Source of the DNA: Nocardioidaceae bacterium
GTDB lineage: Bacteria > Actinomycetota > Actinomycetes > Propionibacteriales > Nocardioidaceae
NCBI GenBank assembly: GCA_029266455.1
Contig: JAQSWV010000001.1
Coordinates: 59,346 to 123,345, forward strand
Length of the DNA: 64,000 bases
Reading direction: 5' to 3'
Both the position numbers and the translations under genes were made by a program. Each line of letters opens with the position of its first letter. Within the stretch, counting starts at the first letter, position 1. Below the pieces are notes generated by a model that was not told the origin of the DNA, ran no database searches, and saw only the letters and a list, made by a program, of their open reading frames with translations. Positions 54,481 through 62,509 of this stretch are shown one piece after another.

Positions 54481-55343
54481 GGGATTCCGGCGCGCTCGAG
54501 GTGCTGCGCACCGGGGCACTCGCGACCGTGCAGGACCTCGGCCGGCCGGGGTACGCCCATCTCGGCGTCAGCGGCTCGGGTGCCGCCGACAGGGGCAGCC
54601 TGCGGCTCGCCAACCGGCTGGTGGGCAACCCTGAGTCCGCGGCCGGGGTCGAGGTGGTGCTGGGGGGCTTCGCCGCGCGGGTACTGGGCCGGCCCGCGGT
54701 GGTGGCGGTGACCGGCGCACGCTGCTCCGTCCGGGCGGGCGATCGCCTGCTGGCCATGGACAGTCCGCTGCAGCTGTCCGCCGACACCGTGCTCGAGCTC
54801 GGGGCGCCGGAGGCGGGCCTGCGGACGTACCTGGCCGTCCGGGGCGGGCTGGACGTGGCGGCCGTGCTGGGCTCCCGGTCGACCGACACGCTGTCCGGGC
54901 TGGGCCCCGATGCGCTGGGCGAAGGGGTGGAGCTGCCGGTGGGCACCGAGGAGCTCGAGGCGCCGTCGGTCGACATCGCTCCGCAGCCGCACCCACCCGC
55001 CGATCTCGTGCTGGGCGTCCGGGTCGGTCCACGAGACGACTGGTTCGCCGACGGCGCGGTGGACCAGCTGTGCTCCACGGGTTGGCAGGTGAGCAGCGAC
55101 ACCGACCGGGTCGGCATCCGCCTCGACGGTGAACCACTGGAGCGTCGCGGCGACGGCGAGCTGAAGTCGGAGGCCATGGTGCGCGGCTCCATCCAGGTGC
55201 CGCGCGGCGGCCGGCCGATCGTCTTCGGCGCCGACCACCCCGTCACGGGCGGCTACCCCGTGATCGCCGTGGTGGACCACGACGACATGGATCTGGCAGC
55301 ACAGGCCCGGCCCGGACAGACACTGCGGTTCCGCGCCCGCTGA
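54477..55343 (+). CDS. pxpC: 5-oxoprolinase subunit C (KipA-like)
   Basis: A 288-residue PxpC/KipA protein. VLRTGALATVQDLGRPGYAH and LGVSGSGAADRGSLRLANRL at the start are the family signature, with YLAVRGGLDVAAVLGSRSTD, GPRDDWFADGAVDQLCS and KSEAMVRGSIQVPRGGRPIV later. Partner of PxpB; the BC pair activates oxoproline with ATP for the PxpA subunit. The GTG overlaps the pxpB stop (GTGA). The last gene of the glutamate/oxoproline operon; a terminator-like hairpin follows 200 bp on. Confidence 0.9.
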   Translation: MRDSGALEVLRTGALATVQDLGRPGYAHLGVSGSGAADRGSLRLANRLVGNPESAAGVEVVLGGFAARVLGRPAVVAVTGARCSVRAGDRLLAMDSPLQLSADTVLELGAPEAGLRTYLAVRGGLDVAAVLGSRSTDTLSGLGPDALGEGVELPVGTEELEAPSVDIAPQPHPPADLVLGVRVGPRDDWFADGAVDQLCSTGWQVSSDTDRVGIRLDGEPLERRGDGELKSEAMVRGSIQVPRGGRPIVFGADHPVTGGYPVIAVVDHDDMDLAAQARPGQTLRFRAR

Positions 55344-55539
55344 GGGCGACCGGCGCCCGGCCTGTCCTCGGCATCATCCGAACGGTCATGACTCGGCTAC
55401 GTCCGGCGGGTGGCCACCGCGTTGCCATTGCCGCCTGGTCGCGGCGCGAACAAGGATGCAGTTCGCACCACGCGCTGACGGTCGCCGCGGGTGGTGCCGC
55501 AAGCGCGGGGGAGGGAGCGACCACCTGAGCCCGCCGGCG
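55344..55539. other. Non-coding stretch after pxpC
   Basis: About 200 bp without a plausible gene, between the oxoproline operon and a convergent phosphoesterase gene. It has several GC-rich inverted segments but no recognised RNA family. Confidence 0.4.
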
Positions 55540-55568
55540 AACGCCCCGGACGCGACCACCGGGGCGTT
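55540..55568. terminator. Perfect 10-bp hairpin, probable bidirectional terminator
   Basis: AACGCCCCGG and CCGGGGCGTT pair perfectly across a 9-nt loop, flanked by TT on the plus-strand side. It lies between two convergent genes (pxpC ends 55343, phosphoesterase ends 55617). It is the clearest terminator-like structure in the window, although the U-run is short. Confidence 0.7.
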
Positions 55569-55616
55569 TGCCATGTCCGGGTGCGACTCGGACCCACCAC
55601 TCGACCCCGCGCCGGA

Positions 55617-56534
55617 TCAGCGGACCACGAACGCGTCGACGAGCTCGCCGGAGTGGTCGATCGCCCGGCCGACGATCCGGTCGTCGTAGAACAGCAGGTC
55701 GAGGAAGTGCAGGGTCGAGGCGCTGACCGCGGTGAAGTCCTGTGCTCCGGTGGGGTCCAGCTTCGCGCCGGCTCCGGACACCACATAGGTCACGCCGTCC
55801 TGCGGCTCCGACCGCTGGTAGTCGTGGTCGTGCCCGGCCAGGACCAGGTCGACGTCCGCATCCGCGAACATGGGCACCCACGCCTCGCGCACCTCGGGGT
55901 GGGAGCCGTGCATGCCGGCCGAGTACGGCGGGTGGTGCAGGCCGACGACCGTCCAGGACCCCGGCGGCTCTGGCCGGGCGAGGACCGTGTCGAGCCACTC
56001 GGCCTGGTCCGGGTCATCGACCTGCTGGGTGTCCAGCACCACCACGCGCACCGGGCCGACCTGCTCGACGTACCAGGCCCGCGGCCGGCCGAGCTGGTCG
56101 AGGATCTCCTGCTGCTCCCCACTCTCGTAGTCGTGGTTGCCCAGCACCGGCAGCAGCGTGCCGTCGGTGCCGAGGACCGGTGCGAACGGTCGGACGACGC
56201 GGCTCTCGGTCAGGTCGGCGTCGCCCTCCTCGTAGATGAGGTCGCCGAGCAGGAGCAGTCCGTCGTACGGGACGTCCGCCCGCTGGGCGACCATCTGCTG
56301 CGCAGTCGCGTCCTGCTCGGCCTCCCCGGTGCCGGTGTCCCCGGCGACCGCGAGCCGCGCCTCGGGCGTGCCGGCGATCGGCGGTACGGGCTCGCCGGCC
56401 ACCGGCGACGGCTTCTCGTCGGCGAACAGGGACCAGAGGAACGGCGGAGGCCACACCGTCAGCACGGCCGCCAGCACCGCTGCCAGCACCACTGCGCCCG
56501 CCGTCGCCAGTACCGTCACCCGGCGTCTCCTCAC
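55617..56534 (-). CDS. Membrane-anchored or secreted metallophosphoesterase
   Basis: A 305-residue calcineurin-like phosphoesterase. An N-terminal signal/anchor helix (VLATAGAVVLAAVLAAVLTV) precedes the catalytic domain. Metal-binding motifs run in order: AVAGDTGTG (Asp), LLGDLIY (GD), LGNHDYE (GNHD), GLHHPPYS (His) and LAGHDHDYQR (GHxH). The arrangement is close to purple-acid-phosphatase-like and alkaline phosphatase D-like enzymes acting outside the cell. Substrate unknown. GTG start with GAGGAT 6 nt upstream. The upstream intergenic region holds a tandem repeat. Confidence 0.88.
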   Translation of the reverse strand: MRRRRVTVLATAGAVVLAAVLAAVLTVWPPPFLWSLFADEKPSPVAGEPVPPIAGTPEARLAVAGDTGTGEAEQDATAQQMVAQRADVPYDGLLLLGDLIYEEGDADLTESRVVRPFAPVLGTDGTLLPVLGNHDYESGEQQEILDQLGRPRAWYVEQVGPVRVVVLDTQQVDDPDQAEWLDTVLARPEPPGSWTVVGLHHPPYSAGMHGSHPEVREAWVPMFADADVDLVLAGHDHDYQRSEPQDGVTYVVSGAGAKLDPTGAQDFTAVSASTLHFLDLLFYDDRIVGRAIDHSGELVDAFVVR

Positions 56535-56554
56535 GCCGCCATCCTCGCCCCACC

Positions 56555-56716
56555 ACCCTCACCACGATCCGCCACCATCACCACGATCCGCGACCATCAC
56601 CACGATCCGCGACTTGTGCAGGCGCCACCATCCGCCACCATCACCACGATCCGCGACTTGTGCAGGCGCCACCATCCGTCACCATCACCACGATCCGCGA
56701 CTTGTGCAGGCGCCAC
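56555..56716. repeat. Tandem repeat: 19-bp units then 44-bp units
   Basis: Units of 19 bp (ACCATCACCACGATCCGCG type) start at 56555 and 56574. Three 44-bp units start at 56593, 56637 and 56681 (the last cut at 36 bp). Each long unit is the 19-mer extended by ACTTGTGCAGGCGCCACCA plus a short joint. Sequence identity between units is nearly complete. It lies between the divergent phosphoesterase and secreted-protein genes. Confidence 0.92.
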
Positions 56717-56793
56717 GGCGGCCGGGGGGAGTAGCGTCGTCCGCAGCAGATCGTTGGTTCTGCCCCTTGGGCGCCGAGAATCCAGGTACTGGC

Positions 56794-57441
56794 ATGGCTC
56801 GATCCTGGTGTCACCCTTTCACCGCTGTCGCCGCCGCAGTCGCCTGCGTCGTGTTTCCGCTGACGGCGTTGCCGGCTTCCGGGTCGTCGACCACCGGGGT
56901 CGCAACGATCGGCGTACCCGACGACGCTCGCCGGGCGACTGTGGTGCGCCGGGTCTCCCCGGTGGACCGGTCCGGGGAGCTGAACAGCAGGTACCGGGTG
57001 ACGAACGCCCGGCGTGGGTCGTGCTGGACCTCGTCGGCCGTCCACGCCCGGCTGTACCGGTGCGAGGGCGGTCGCTTCATCCGTGACCCCTGCTGGCGCG
57101 AGACGGGCCGCGCACGCCGCACCGTGGTCTGCCTGGGGCTTCCGTGGGGGCGCACAGTGACGCGGCTGCGGCTGACGAGCCGGCTGCCAGACACCTCGCC
57201 AGGACCGGCTCGCGCGTGGGGTCTGCGGCCGCCGAAGCGAGGCAAGTGCGTGTACGCGCAGGGAGCCAGCGGCGTCGTCCACGGGCACCGGATCAGCTAC
57301 TTCTGCCGTAAGCGTTGGGTCCTGCTCGGTGACCCTGACCGGGGCCGGGTCTGGGACATCCGTACGGCCCGGCGCGTGTCCGGGGACTACGAGATGCGGG
57401 GTAGGCAGCCGCTGCGCGTGGCCTGGGTGCCCAGAGCCTGA
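56794..57441 (+). CDS. Secreted cysteine-rich protein of unknown function
   Basis: A 215-residue protein with a signal peptide (FTAVAAAVACVVFPLTALPA, cleavage near ASG). The mature part holds six cysteines (in GSCW, YRCEG, DPCWR, VVCLG, GKCVY and YFCRK), which suggests three disulfides. It is strongly basic (many RR and KR pairs). I recognise no family. The ATG is chosen because it begins the signal peptide; no strong ribosome site is seen. It stands alone between the 44-bp repeats and the AzlCD genes. Confidence 0.65.
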   Translation: MARSWCHPFTAVAAAVACVVFPLTALPASGSSTTGVATIGVPDDARRATVVRRVSPVDRSGELNSRYRVTNARRGSCWTSSAVHARLYRCEGGRFIRDPCWRETGRARRTVVCLGLPWGRTVTRLRLTSRLPDTSPGPARAWGLRPPKRGKCVYAQGASGVVHGHRISYFCRKRWVLLGDPDRGRVWDIRTARRVSGDYEMRGRQPLRVAWVPRA

Positions 57442-57485
57442 GGCCATGGAGCCTGAGCACACCCGCTCTGCCAGGATCCGTCGGC

Positions 57486-58217
57486 ATGAGCGAGGGCAGC
57501 CAGACCCCTCCGCCGGAGGACCCAGGCGAGAGGCGGCGGTCGTTCCTCGACGGCGTCCGGCTCGGCGTCGGGCCCGGCGCCGCGGCGTTCGTGTTGGCTC
57601 TGACGTACGGGTCCTCGGCGGTGGCCGCGGGGTGGGGGATCACCGCCCCGGTCGTGTTCTCGATGTTCGGCTTCTCCGGGTCGGCACAGTTCACCCTGCT
57701 GGCCGCCCTGTCCAGCGGCTCGGTGCTGGCCGGGGTGACGGCGGCGCTGCTCATCAACGCGCGTTATGTGGTCATGAGCGTCGCACTCAACCACAGCCTG
57801 CACGGCGGCCGGCTGCGGCGCGCGCTGGTGGCGCAGACGCTGGTGGATGCCTCCTTCGTCGTGGCCCACCGCGGTCACGGCCGCTTCGACGTGGCGCAGC
57901 TGGTCGGGGCATCGGCGCCGCAGTGGGTCTTCTGGGTGAGCGGGACACTGATCGGCGCCCTGCTCTCGCCGCCGCCGGACCTCGCGCGCACCCTCGGTCT
58001 CGACGTGGCATTCCCGGCGTTCTTCCTCGTGCTCGCGCTTGGCGAGCTGCGGGGCAGCCCCCGGGCGGCGGCCGCTGCCCTGCTCGGGGCGGCCATCGCG
58101 GCGGGGCTGCTGATGGTGACGAATCCCGGCCTGGCCCTCCTTGGGGCGAGCGTTGCCGTGCTCGTGGGCGCTCGCGGTGAACCCCTGGGTGAGGGGCGGG
58201 AGCGCGGCGTCGGATGA
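57486..58217 (+). CDS. azlC: AzlC-family branched-chain amino acid exporter subunit
   Basis: A 243-residue membrane protein with about six helices. FLDGVRLGVGPGAAAFVLAL, FSMFGFSGSAQFTLLAALSS and ALLINARYVVMSVALNHSL are the family hallmarks. AzlC/BrnF is the large subunit of a two-component permease that exports leucine, isoleucine, valine or methionine. The small subunit AzlD overlaps by 4 bp (ATGA). An acidic N-terminal tail of about 18 residues precedes the first helix. No Lrp-type regulator is adjacent. Confidence 0.9.
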   Translation: MSEGSQTPPPEDPGERRRSFLDGVRLGVGPGAAAFVLALTYGSSAVAAGWGITAPVVFSMFGFSGSAQFTLLAALSSGSVLAGVTAALLINARYVVMSVALNHSLHGGRLRRALVAQTLVDASFVVAHRGHGRFDVAQLVGASAPQWVFWVSGTLIGALLSPPPDLARTLGLDVAFPAFFLVLALGELRGSPRAAAAALLGAAIAAGLLMVTNPGLALLGASVAVLVGARGEPLGEGRERGVG

Positions 58218-58522
58218 GAATCTGGTTGTCGGTGGCCCTGGTGACGCTCGGCACCAGTCTGATGAAGGCCAGCGGGCCGTTGGCGCTGGGCGAGCGCAGG
58301 CTGCCGCCGGTTGCGCTGCGCATGGCTGCACTGGCCGCGCCGGTGCTGTTGGCCGCGCTGATCGTCACCGATATCGGTGGCGAGCGGTGGGCTGATTTTG
58401 AGTGGACGCGGCTGGCCGGGGTGGGTGTTGCGGGGGTGGCGCACGTGCTGCGGGCCCCGCTGCTGGTGGCGGTAATGCTCGGTATCGTTGCTACCGCGCT
58501 GCTCCGGCTACCGATCGGTTGA
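58214..58522 (+). CDS. azlD: AzlD-family branched-chain amino acid exporter subunit
   Basis: A 102-residue membrane protein with three or four helices: IWLSVALVTLGTSLMKASGP, ALRMAALAAPVLLAALIVTD and VLRAPLLVAVMLGIVATALL. This is the small BrnE/AzlD partner of the exporter encoded immediately upstream. Length and topology are normal. Confidence 0.9.
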   Translation: MRIWLSVALVTLGTSLMKASGPLALGERRLPPVALRMAALAAPVLLAALIVTDIGGERWADFEWTRLAGVGVAGVAHVLRAPLLVAVMLGIVATALLRLPIG

Positions 58523-58833
58523 GCGGATTCGGCGCTGGGGTCGGCCAGGCGAAAGCGGCGCGCCTCTGGACCGTCTACGCCCGGCCGACCTTCGGAACGT
58601 ACCCAAAGCGGACACGTCTCATGAGTTGCGCCGGCAGGCAGGCCTTTGTGCCGGCCTCGACATCCGGCCGTCTGCCCGCCGTCGGTCGGTCGTCTCCAGT
58701 GACGGGTGTGGCTGCGGGGACCAGAGCGGCAGAACGGTTGTCCACAGGAGTCTGCTGGATCTAGGCGCGGCGGTCGGGGACCCCTAGAGTCCGGAGGTCC
58801 TTGTCGTTTCGCCCCATTTGTCCAGGAGGCCCC
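58523..58833. other. Intergenic region before the tad operon
   Basis: About 310 bp without a convincing gene. It holds a TAGAGT hexamer at 58785-58790 as candidate -10, a GCCGGC-N14-GCCGGC inverted repeat near 58630 and AGGAGG at 58824-58829 before the TadA start. Nothing else is recognised. Confidence 0.4.
58785..58790 (+). promoter_or_regulatory. Candidate -10 element of the tad operon
   Basis: TAGAGT, about 43 bp before the TadA GTG, giving a leader of about 37 nt with AGGAGG. No clear -35. Confidence 0.35.
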
Positions 58834-60072
58834 GTGGCTGTGTCGCCTGCGGAGGCACTGGCCGAGGAGGTGCGGGCCGAGGTACGGACGCGCGGCGTCG
58901 ACCCGCAACGCGAACCGGTTGCCGTGCGCCTGCTCGCCGAGGAGGCGACCCGACGGCACGAGCGGCGCAGTCTGACCGGAGCCGTCGCCCCGCTGGCCGA
59001 CGAGGAGGGAGCGCTCGGTGAGATCGTGGCCCGGGTGTCCGGGCTGGGGGTACTCCAGCCGCTGATCGATGACCCGGAGGTCGAGGAGATCTGGGTCAAC
59101 GACCCGAGCCGGGTGTTCGTTGCCCGCCGTGGCCGCCACGAGCTGACCCCCCTGGTGCTCACGCGCGACGACGTACGGGAACTGGTCGAGCGGATGCTCA
59201 AGACGAGCGGTCGCCGCCTCGATCTGTCCCAGCCTTTCGTCGACGCCATGCTGCCCGGCGGGCACCGCCTGCACGTGGTGCTCGACGGCATCAGCCGGGA
59301 TTTCACCGCCGTGAACATCCGGAAGTTCGTCGCCCGGGCGCACCGGCTGTCGGATCTCGTCGAGCTGGGCACGGTGACGACAGCGGGAGCAGCGTTCCTG
59401 GACGCCTCCGTGCGCGCCGGGCTGTCGGTCGTCGTCTCGGGGGGCACCCAGGCAGGCAAGACCACGATGTTGAACTGCCTCTCGGCGTCGATCCCCGGCC
59501 ACGAGCGGGTGGTGTCGTGCGAGGAGGTGTTCGAGCTTCAGTTCGATCACCCCGACTGGGTGGCGATGCAGACGCGGCAGGCGGGCCTCGAGGGCACCGG
59601 TGAGGTGCGGCTCCGGGCGTTGGTGAAGGAGAGCCTCCGAATGCGGCCGTCCCGGCTGGTGGTGGGCGAGGTTCGTGCCGAGGAGTGTCTGGATCTGCTG
59701 CTGGCGTTGAACGCCGGGCTGCCGGGCATGGCGAGCCTGCATGCCAACTCCGCGCGCGAGGCGCTGATGAAGATGTGCACGCTGCCGCTGTTGGCCGGCG
59801 AGAACATCGGGTCGCGTTTCGTGGTGCCGACCGTTGCTGCGTGTGTGGACTTGTTGGTGCACCTGGCGTTGGGCCCGGATGGGGTTCGGAGGGTCGAGGA
59901 GGTCGTCGCGGTTCCTGGTCGGGTGGAGTCGGACGTGATCGAGGTGGAGCCGATCTTCACGCGGGTCGATGGTGAGCTGCTGCGGGTGGGCGGGCAGCCG
60001 CCGCATTCTGAGCGGTACGCCCGGGTCGGTGTCGATCTGGGGTTGTTGCTCAGCTCCGCGGTGCGGTCCTGA
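58834..60072 (+). CDS. tadA: TadA/CpaF-type secretion ATPase
   Basis: A 412-residue hexameric ATPase of Tad (Flp) pili. LGVLQPLIDDPEVEEIWVND marks the N-terminal domain. Walker A is GGTQAGKTTML near residues 207-217, the Asp box ERVVSCEEVFELQ, Walker B RPSRLVVGEVRAEE and the His box ASLHANSAREAL. It powers assembly of Flp pili. Two GTGs compete (58834 and 58840); AGGAGG lies 4 or 10 nt upstream. The next gene starts 3 nt after the stop. First gene of a seven-gene operon. Confidence 0.93.
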   Translation: MAVSPAEALAEEVRAEVRTRGVDPQREPVAVRLLAEEATRRHERRSLTGAVAPLADEEGALGEIVARVSGLGVLQPLIDDPEVEEIWVNDPSRVFVARRGRHELTPLVLTRDDVRELVERMLKTSGRRLDLSQPFVDAMLPGGHRLHVVLDGISRDFTAVNIRKFVARAHRLSDLVELGTVTTAGAAFLDASVRAGLSVVVSGGTQAGKTTMLNCLSASIPGHERVVSCEEVFELQFDHPDWVAMQTRQAGLEGTGEVRLRALVKESLRMRPSRLVVGEVRAEECLDLLLALNAGLPGMASLHANSAREALMKMCTLPLLAGENIGSRFVVPTVAACVDLLVHLALGPDGVRRVEEVVAVPGRVESDVIEVEPIFTRVDGELLRVGGQPPHSERYARVGVDLGLLLSSAVRS

Positions 60073-60075
60073 GCC

Positions 60076-60948
60076 ATGGGTGCGCTGCTGGGTGTGGTGT
60101 TGGGCACGGGGTTTCTGCTGGTGTGGGTGGCGCTCAGCGATCCGCATCCGGGGTCTGCGTCCGCCAGGGCTTCTCGCCGGTGGTCGCTGGCCGACCGCAC
60201 TCGGAACCTGTTGGCCGGTGCCGATGCGGCCAGGGTGAGTCCGGCCGCGCTGGCCACGTTGTGTGTGTCGCTGGGCGTGGTGGTCGCGTTGGCGATGACC
60301 GTGGTGTCGGCTGCGGCCCCGGTGGGTGCGGCATTCGGAGTCGCCGCAGCGTACGGGCCGGTGGCGTTGTTGCGCGCGCGTGGGCGCCGTCGTGACAGAG
60401 AGCGGTCCGGCCTGTGGCCTGATGTGGTCGATGACCTGGCCTCGGGGGTACGGGCCGGCATGTCGTTGCCGGACGCGTTGTCCCGGGTGGGTGAGCGGGG
60501 GCCGGAGGGGCTGCGTCCGGCATTCGTCGCGTTCGGGCAGGAGTACCAGACGACGGGTCGGTTCGGTCCGTGCCTGGACCGGTTGAAGGCGGCGTTGGGC
60601 GACCCGGTGGGCGACCGCGTGGTGGAGGCGTTGCGGGTGGCCCGTGAGGTCGGTGGTGGGGATCTGGGGCAGTTGCTGCGGGCGTTGTCGGGCTATCTGC
60701 GCGACGACCTGCGGACCCGCGCCGAGCTGGAGTCACGGCAGTCGTGGACTGTCAACGCCGCCCGGCTGGCTGTGGCGGCGCCGTGGACGGTGCTGTTGCT
60801 GATGTCACTGCAGCGTGACGTCATCTCCCGCTACGCCAGTCTCGGCGGCAGCGTGGTGCTGTTGGTGGGCGGAGCGCTGTGCGTGGTCGCGTACCGGTTG
60901 ATGGTGCGGATCGGCCGGTTGCCGGCCGAGCGGCGGGTGCTGGCGTGA
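60076..60948 (+). CDS. tadB: TadB-like inner membrane platform protein
   Basis: A 290-residue T2SF-domain protein. Hydrophobic helices at the N-terminus (LGVVLGTGFLLVWVAL) and near 65-95 are followed by the cytoplasmic T2SF helical domain: LWPDVVDDLASGVRAGMSLP, DALSRVGERGPEGLRPAF and REVGGGDLGQLLRALSGYL. Two C-terminal helices end it. It forms the platform with TadC for pilus assembly. It overlaps tadC by 4 bp (GTGA). Confidence 0.9.
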   Translation: MGALLGVVLGTGFLLVWVALSDPHPGSASARASRRWSLADRTRNLLAGADAARVSPAALATLCVSLGVVVALAMTVVSAAAPVGAAFGVAAAYGPVALLRARGRRRDRERSGLWPDVVDDLASGVRAGMSLPDALSRVGERGPEGLRPAFVAFGQEYQTTGRFGPCLDRLKAALGDPVGDRVVEALRVAREVGGGDLGQLLRALSGYLRDDLRTRAELESRQSWTVNAARLAVAAPWTVLLLMSLQRDVISRYASLGGSVVLLVGGALCVVAYRLMVRIGRLPAERRVLA

Positions 60949-61892
60949 GCGCCGTCGGCACCGGTGCGGTGATCGGTGCCATGACCGGCCTCGGCTTGGT
61001 GCTCATCGTGAGCGGGCTGCCGACGGTTCGCCGGCCGCTGCTGTCCGATCGGGTCCTGCCGTACGTGCGGGATCTGCTTCCCGTTGACGGGTTCGTCCCG
61101 GTGAGTGCCGCCCCGCAGCAGTCGGGCACGGCCGCGACCGTGCGCGATGTGTTCGGACCGAGTCTGCGGCGTACGGCCGAAGGAGTGGGCCGCGTGCTGG
61201 GCGGTGGTGCGGACCTGCGGGTGCGGCTGCGGCGGGCCGGCAGTCGGCTGAGCGTGGAGGAGTTCCGGGTCGAGCAGGTGCTGTGGGCCCTGGCCGCGGC
61301 GTTGTGCGCCGCGGCGGTGGGGTTGCTGGCGGCGGTGCGCGGCTCGGTGACTCCGTTGCCGCTGCTGGTCGCCGTCGCGGCTGCGTTCATGGCCGGGCTG
61401 ATGGTGCGCGACCAGCGGTTGTCGAGCCAGGTTCGTGAGCGTGAGCGGCAGATGCGCCTGGAGTTCCCGGCCGTGGCCGATCTGCTGGCGCTGGCGGTGG
61501 CCGCCGGCGAGGGCCCGGTTGCCGCGCTCGACCGGGTGTCGCGGGTAGCGCGCGGGCACCTGGCCGACGAGCTCACCGGCGTGCTGGGCCAGGTTCGCAC
61601 CGGCACCCCGGTCGCGGTCGCGCTGGACCGCTTGGCAGCCCAGACCGGGGTGGCCGTCGTCGCCCGCTTCGCAGCCACGCTTGCCGTCGCGATCGAGCGG
61701 GGCACACCGCTGGTCGATGTGCTCCACGCCCAAGCCGCCGACGTGCGTGAAGCGGGCCGTCGCGAGCTCGTCGAGACCGGCGCCAGGAAGGAGGTCCTGA
61801 TGATGGTGCCGGTCGTCTTCCTCGTACTTCCCGTGACGGTGGTGTTCGCGTTCTACCCCGGTGCGGTGGGTCTGCAGCTCACCTCGCCATGA
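60945..61892 (+). CDS. tadC: TadC-like inner membrane platform protein
   Basis: A 315-residue T2SF protein. LRRAGSRLSVEEFRVEQVLW, MRLEFPAVADLLALAVAAGE and GPVAALDRVSRVARGHLADE form the characteristic helical bundle, with RELVETGARKEVLMMVPVVF and a final helix at the C-terminus. It partners the TadB-like protein. GTG 60945 overlaps the tadB stop. An AGGAGG follows in the gap to the pilin-like gene. Confidence 0.9.
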   Translation: MSAVGTGAVIGAMTGLGLVLIVSGLPTVRRPLLSDRVLPYVRDLLPVDGFVPVSAAPQQSGTAATVRDVFGPSLRRTAEGVGRVLGGGADLRVRLRRAGSRLSVEEFRVEQVLWALAAALCAAAVGLLAAVRGSVTPLPLLVAVAAAFMAGLMVRDQRLSSQVRERERQMRLEFPAVADLLALAVAAGEGPVAALDRVSRVARGHLADELTGVLGQVRTGTPVAVALDRLAAQTGVAVVARFAATLAVAIERGTPLVDVLHAQAADVREAGRRELVETGARKEVLMMVPVVFLVLPVTVVFAFYPGAVGLQLTSP

Positions 61893-61907
61893 CGAGCAGG
61901 AGGTTTG

Positions 61908-62093
61908 ATGGACAGCGTGCTCAGGGCATGGATCGTCATGCAGGCAAGGGCGTCACGGGACGAGCGTGGTGATGTTCCGGGGTGGGTGATGATCGTGGTC
62001 ATGACGGCGGGGCTGGTGGCGATGCTCACGATGGTCGCGGGGCCTCAGCTGCGGACGATGTTGAACTCCGCGCTCGACAGCGTGTCGGGCTGA
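61908..62093 (+). CDS. Flp-type pilin-like peptide
   Basis: A 61-residue protein in the position of the Flp major pilin. A short basic leader (RAWIVMQARASRDERGDVPG) precedes a single hydrophobic helix (WVMIVVMTAGLVAMLTMVAG) and a short polar tail. Classical Flp pilins are cleaved after Gly in a G/xxxxEY motif; here RGDVPGW lacks the Glu-Tyr, so processing may differ. AGCAGGAGG lies 4-7 nt before the ATG. It is 15 bp after tadC. Confidence 0.75.
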   Translation: MDSVLRAWIVMQARASRDERGDVPGWVMIVVMTAGLVAMLTMVAGPQLRTMLNSALDSVSG

Positions 62094-62101
62094 TCCCGGC
62101 G

Positions 62102-62509
62102 GTGAGGGCCGGCCCGTTCCGTCGGGCCGCGGTGTCGGGGGAGCGTGGCGCGGCGGTCGTCGACTTCGTGCTGGTGACCGTGCTGCTGGTGCCGTTGGTG
62201 CTGGGCATCGTCCAGCTCGCTTTGGTGCTGCATGTACGCAACACGCTGACGGCGGCGGCGTCGGAGGGGGCTCGCCTGGCCGCAACCGTGGATCACGGCC
62301 CCCAGGACGGGGTCGGTGTCACTCGCTCGCGGGCTGCGGGGGTGCTCGCGGGCCGCTACGCCGACGACGTCACCGCTCAGCAGTCCAGCGTGGACGGGTA
62401 CCCGGGTGTGGTGGTCCGTGTGCGCGCGGTGGTGCCGGCGCTCGGCCTGTTCGGTCCTGCGGTGACGCTCGATGTCGAGGGACACGCTGTGGAGGAGCAG
62501 CTCCCGTGA
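62102..62509 (+). CDS. TadE-like pilus assembly protein
   Basis: About 135 residues. GERGAAVVDFVLVTVLLVPL near residues 12-31 is the TadE N-terminal signature (a Gly-x-x-x-x-Asp/Glu-Phe pseudopilin cleavage pattern), and LHVRNTLTAAASEGARLAA continues the helix. The rest is an extracytoplasmic beta-rich domain ending in VTLDVEGHAVEEQLP. The start is uncertain: GTG 62102 or GTG 62132, both without a good ribosome site. It overlaps the next TadE-like gene (GTGA). Confidence 0.82.
   Translation: MRAGPFRRAAVSGERGAAVVDFVLVTVLLVPLVLGIVQLALVLHVRNTLTAAASEGARLAATVDHGPQDGVGVTRSRAAGVLAGRYADDVTAQQSSVDGYPGVVVRVRAVVPALGLFGPAVTLDVEGHAVEEQLP

Noticed and set aside
55440..55568. Possible c-di-AMP (ydaO) riboswitch because of a GCGGGGGAGGGAGC stretch
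   Set aside because: The rest of the consensus is missing and there is no downstream gene on the plus strand for it to control.
56555..56716. Repeat array considered as a CRISPR
   Set aside because: The units are contiguous 19- and 44-bp tandem copies without unique spacers, and no cas genes are present.
58402..58764. Open frame between azlD and tadA
   Set aside because: Most of it overlaps azlD in another frame; the remainder has no ribosome site and no recognisable composition or motif.
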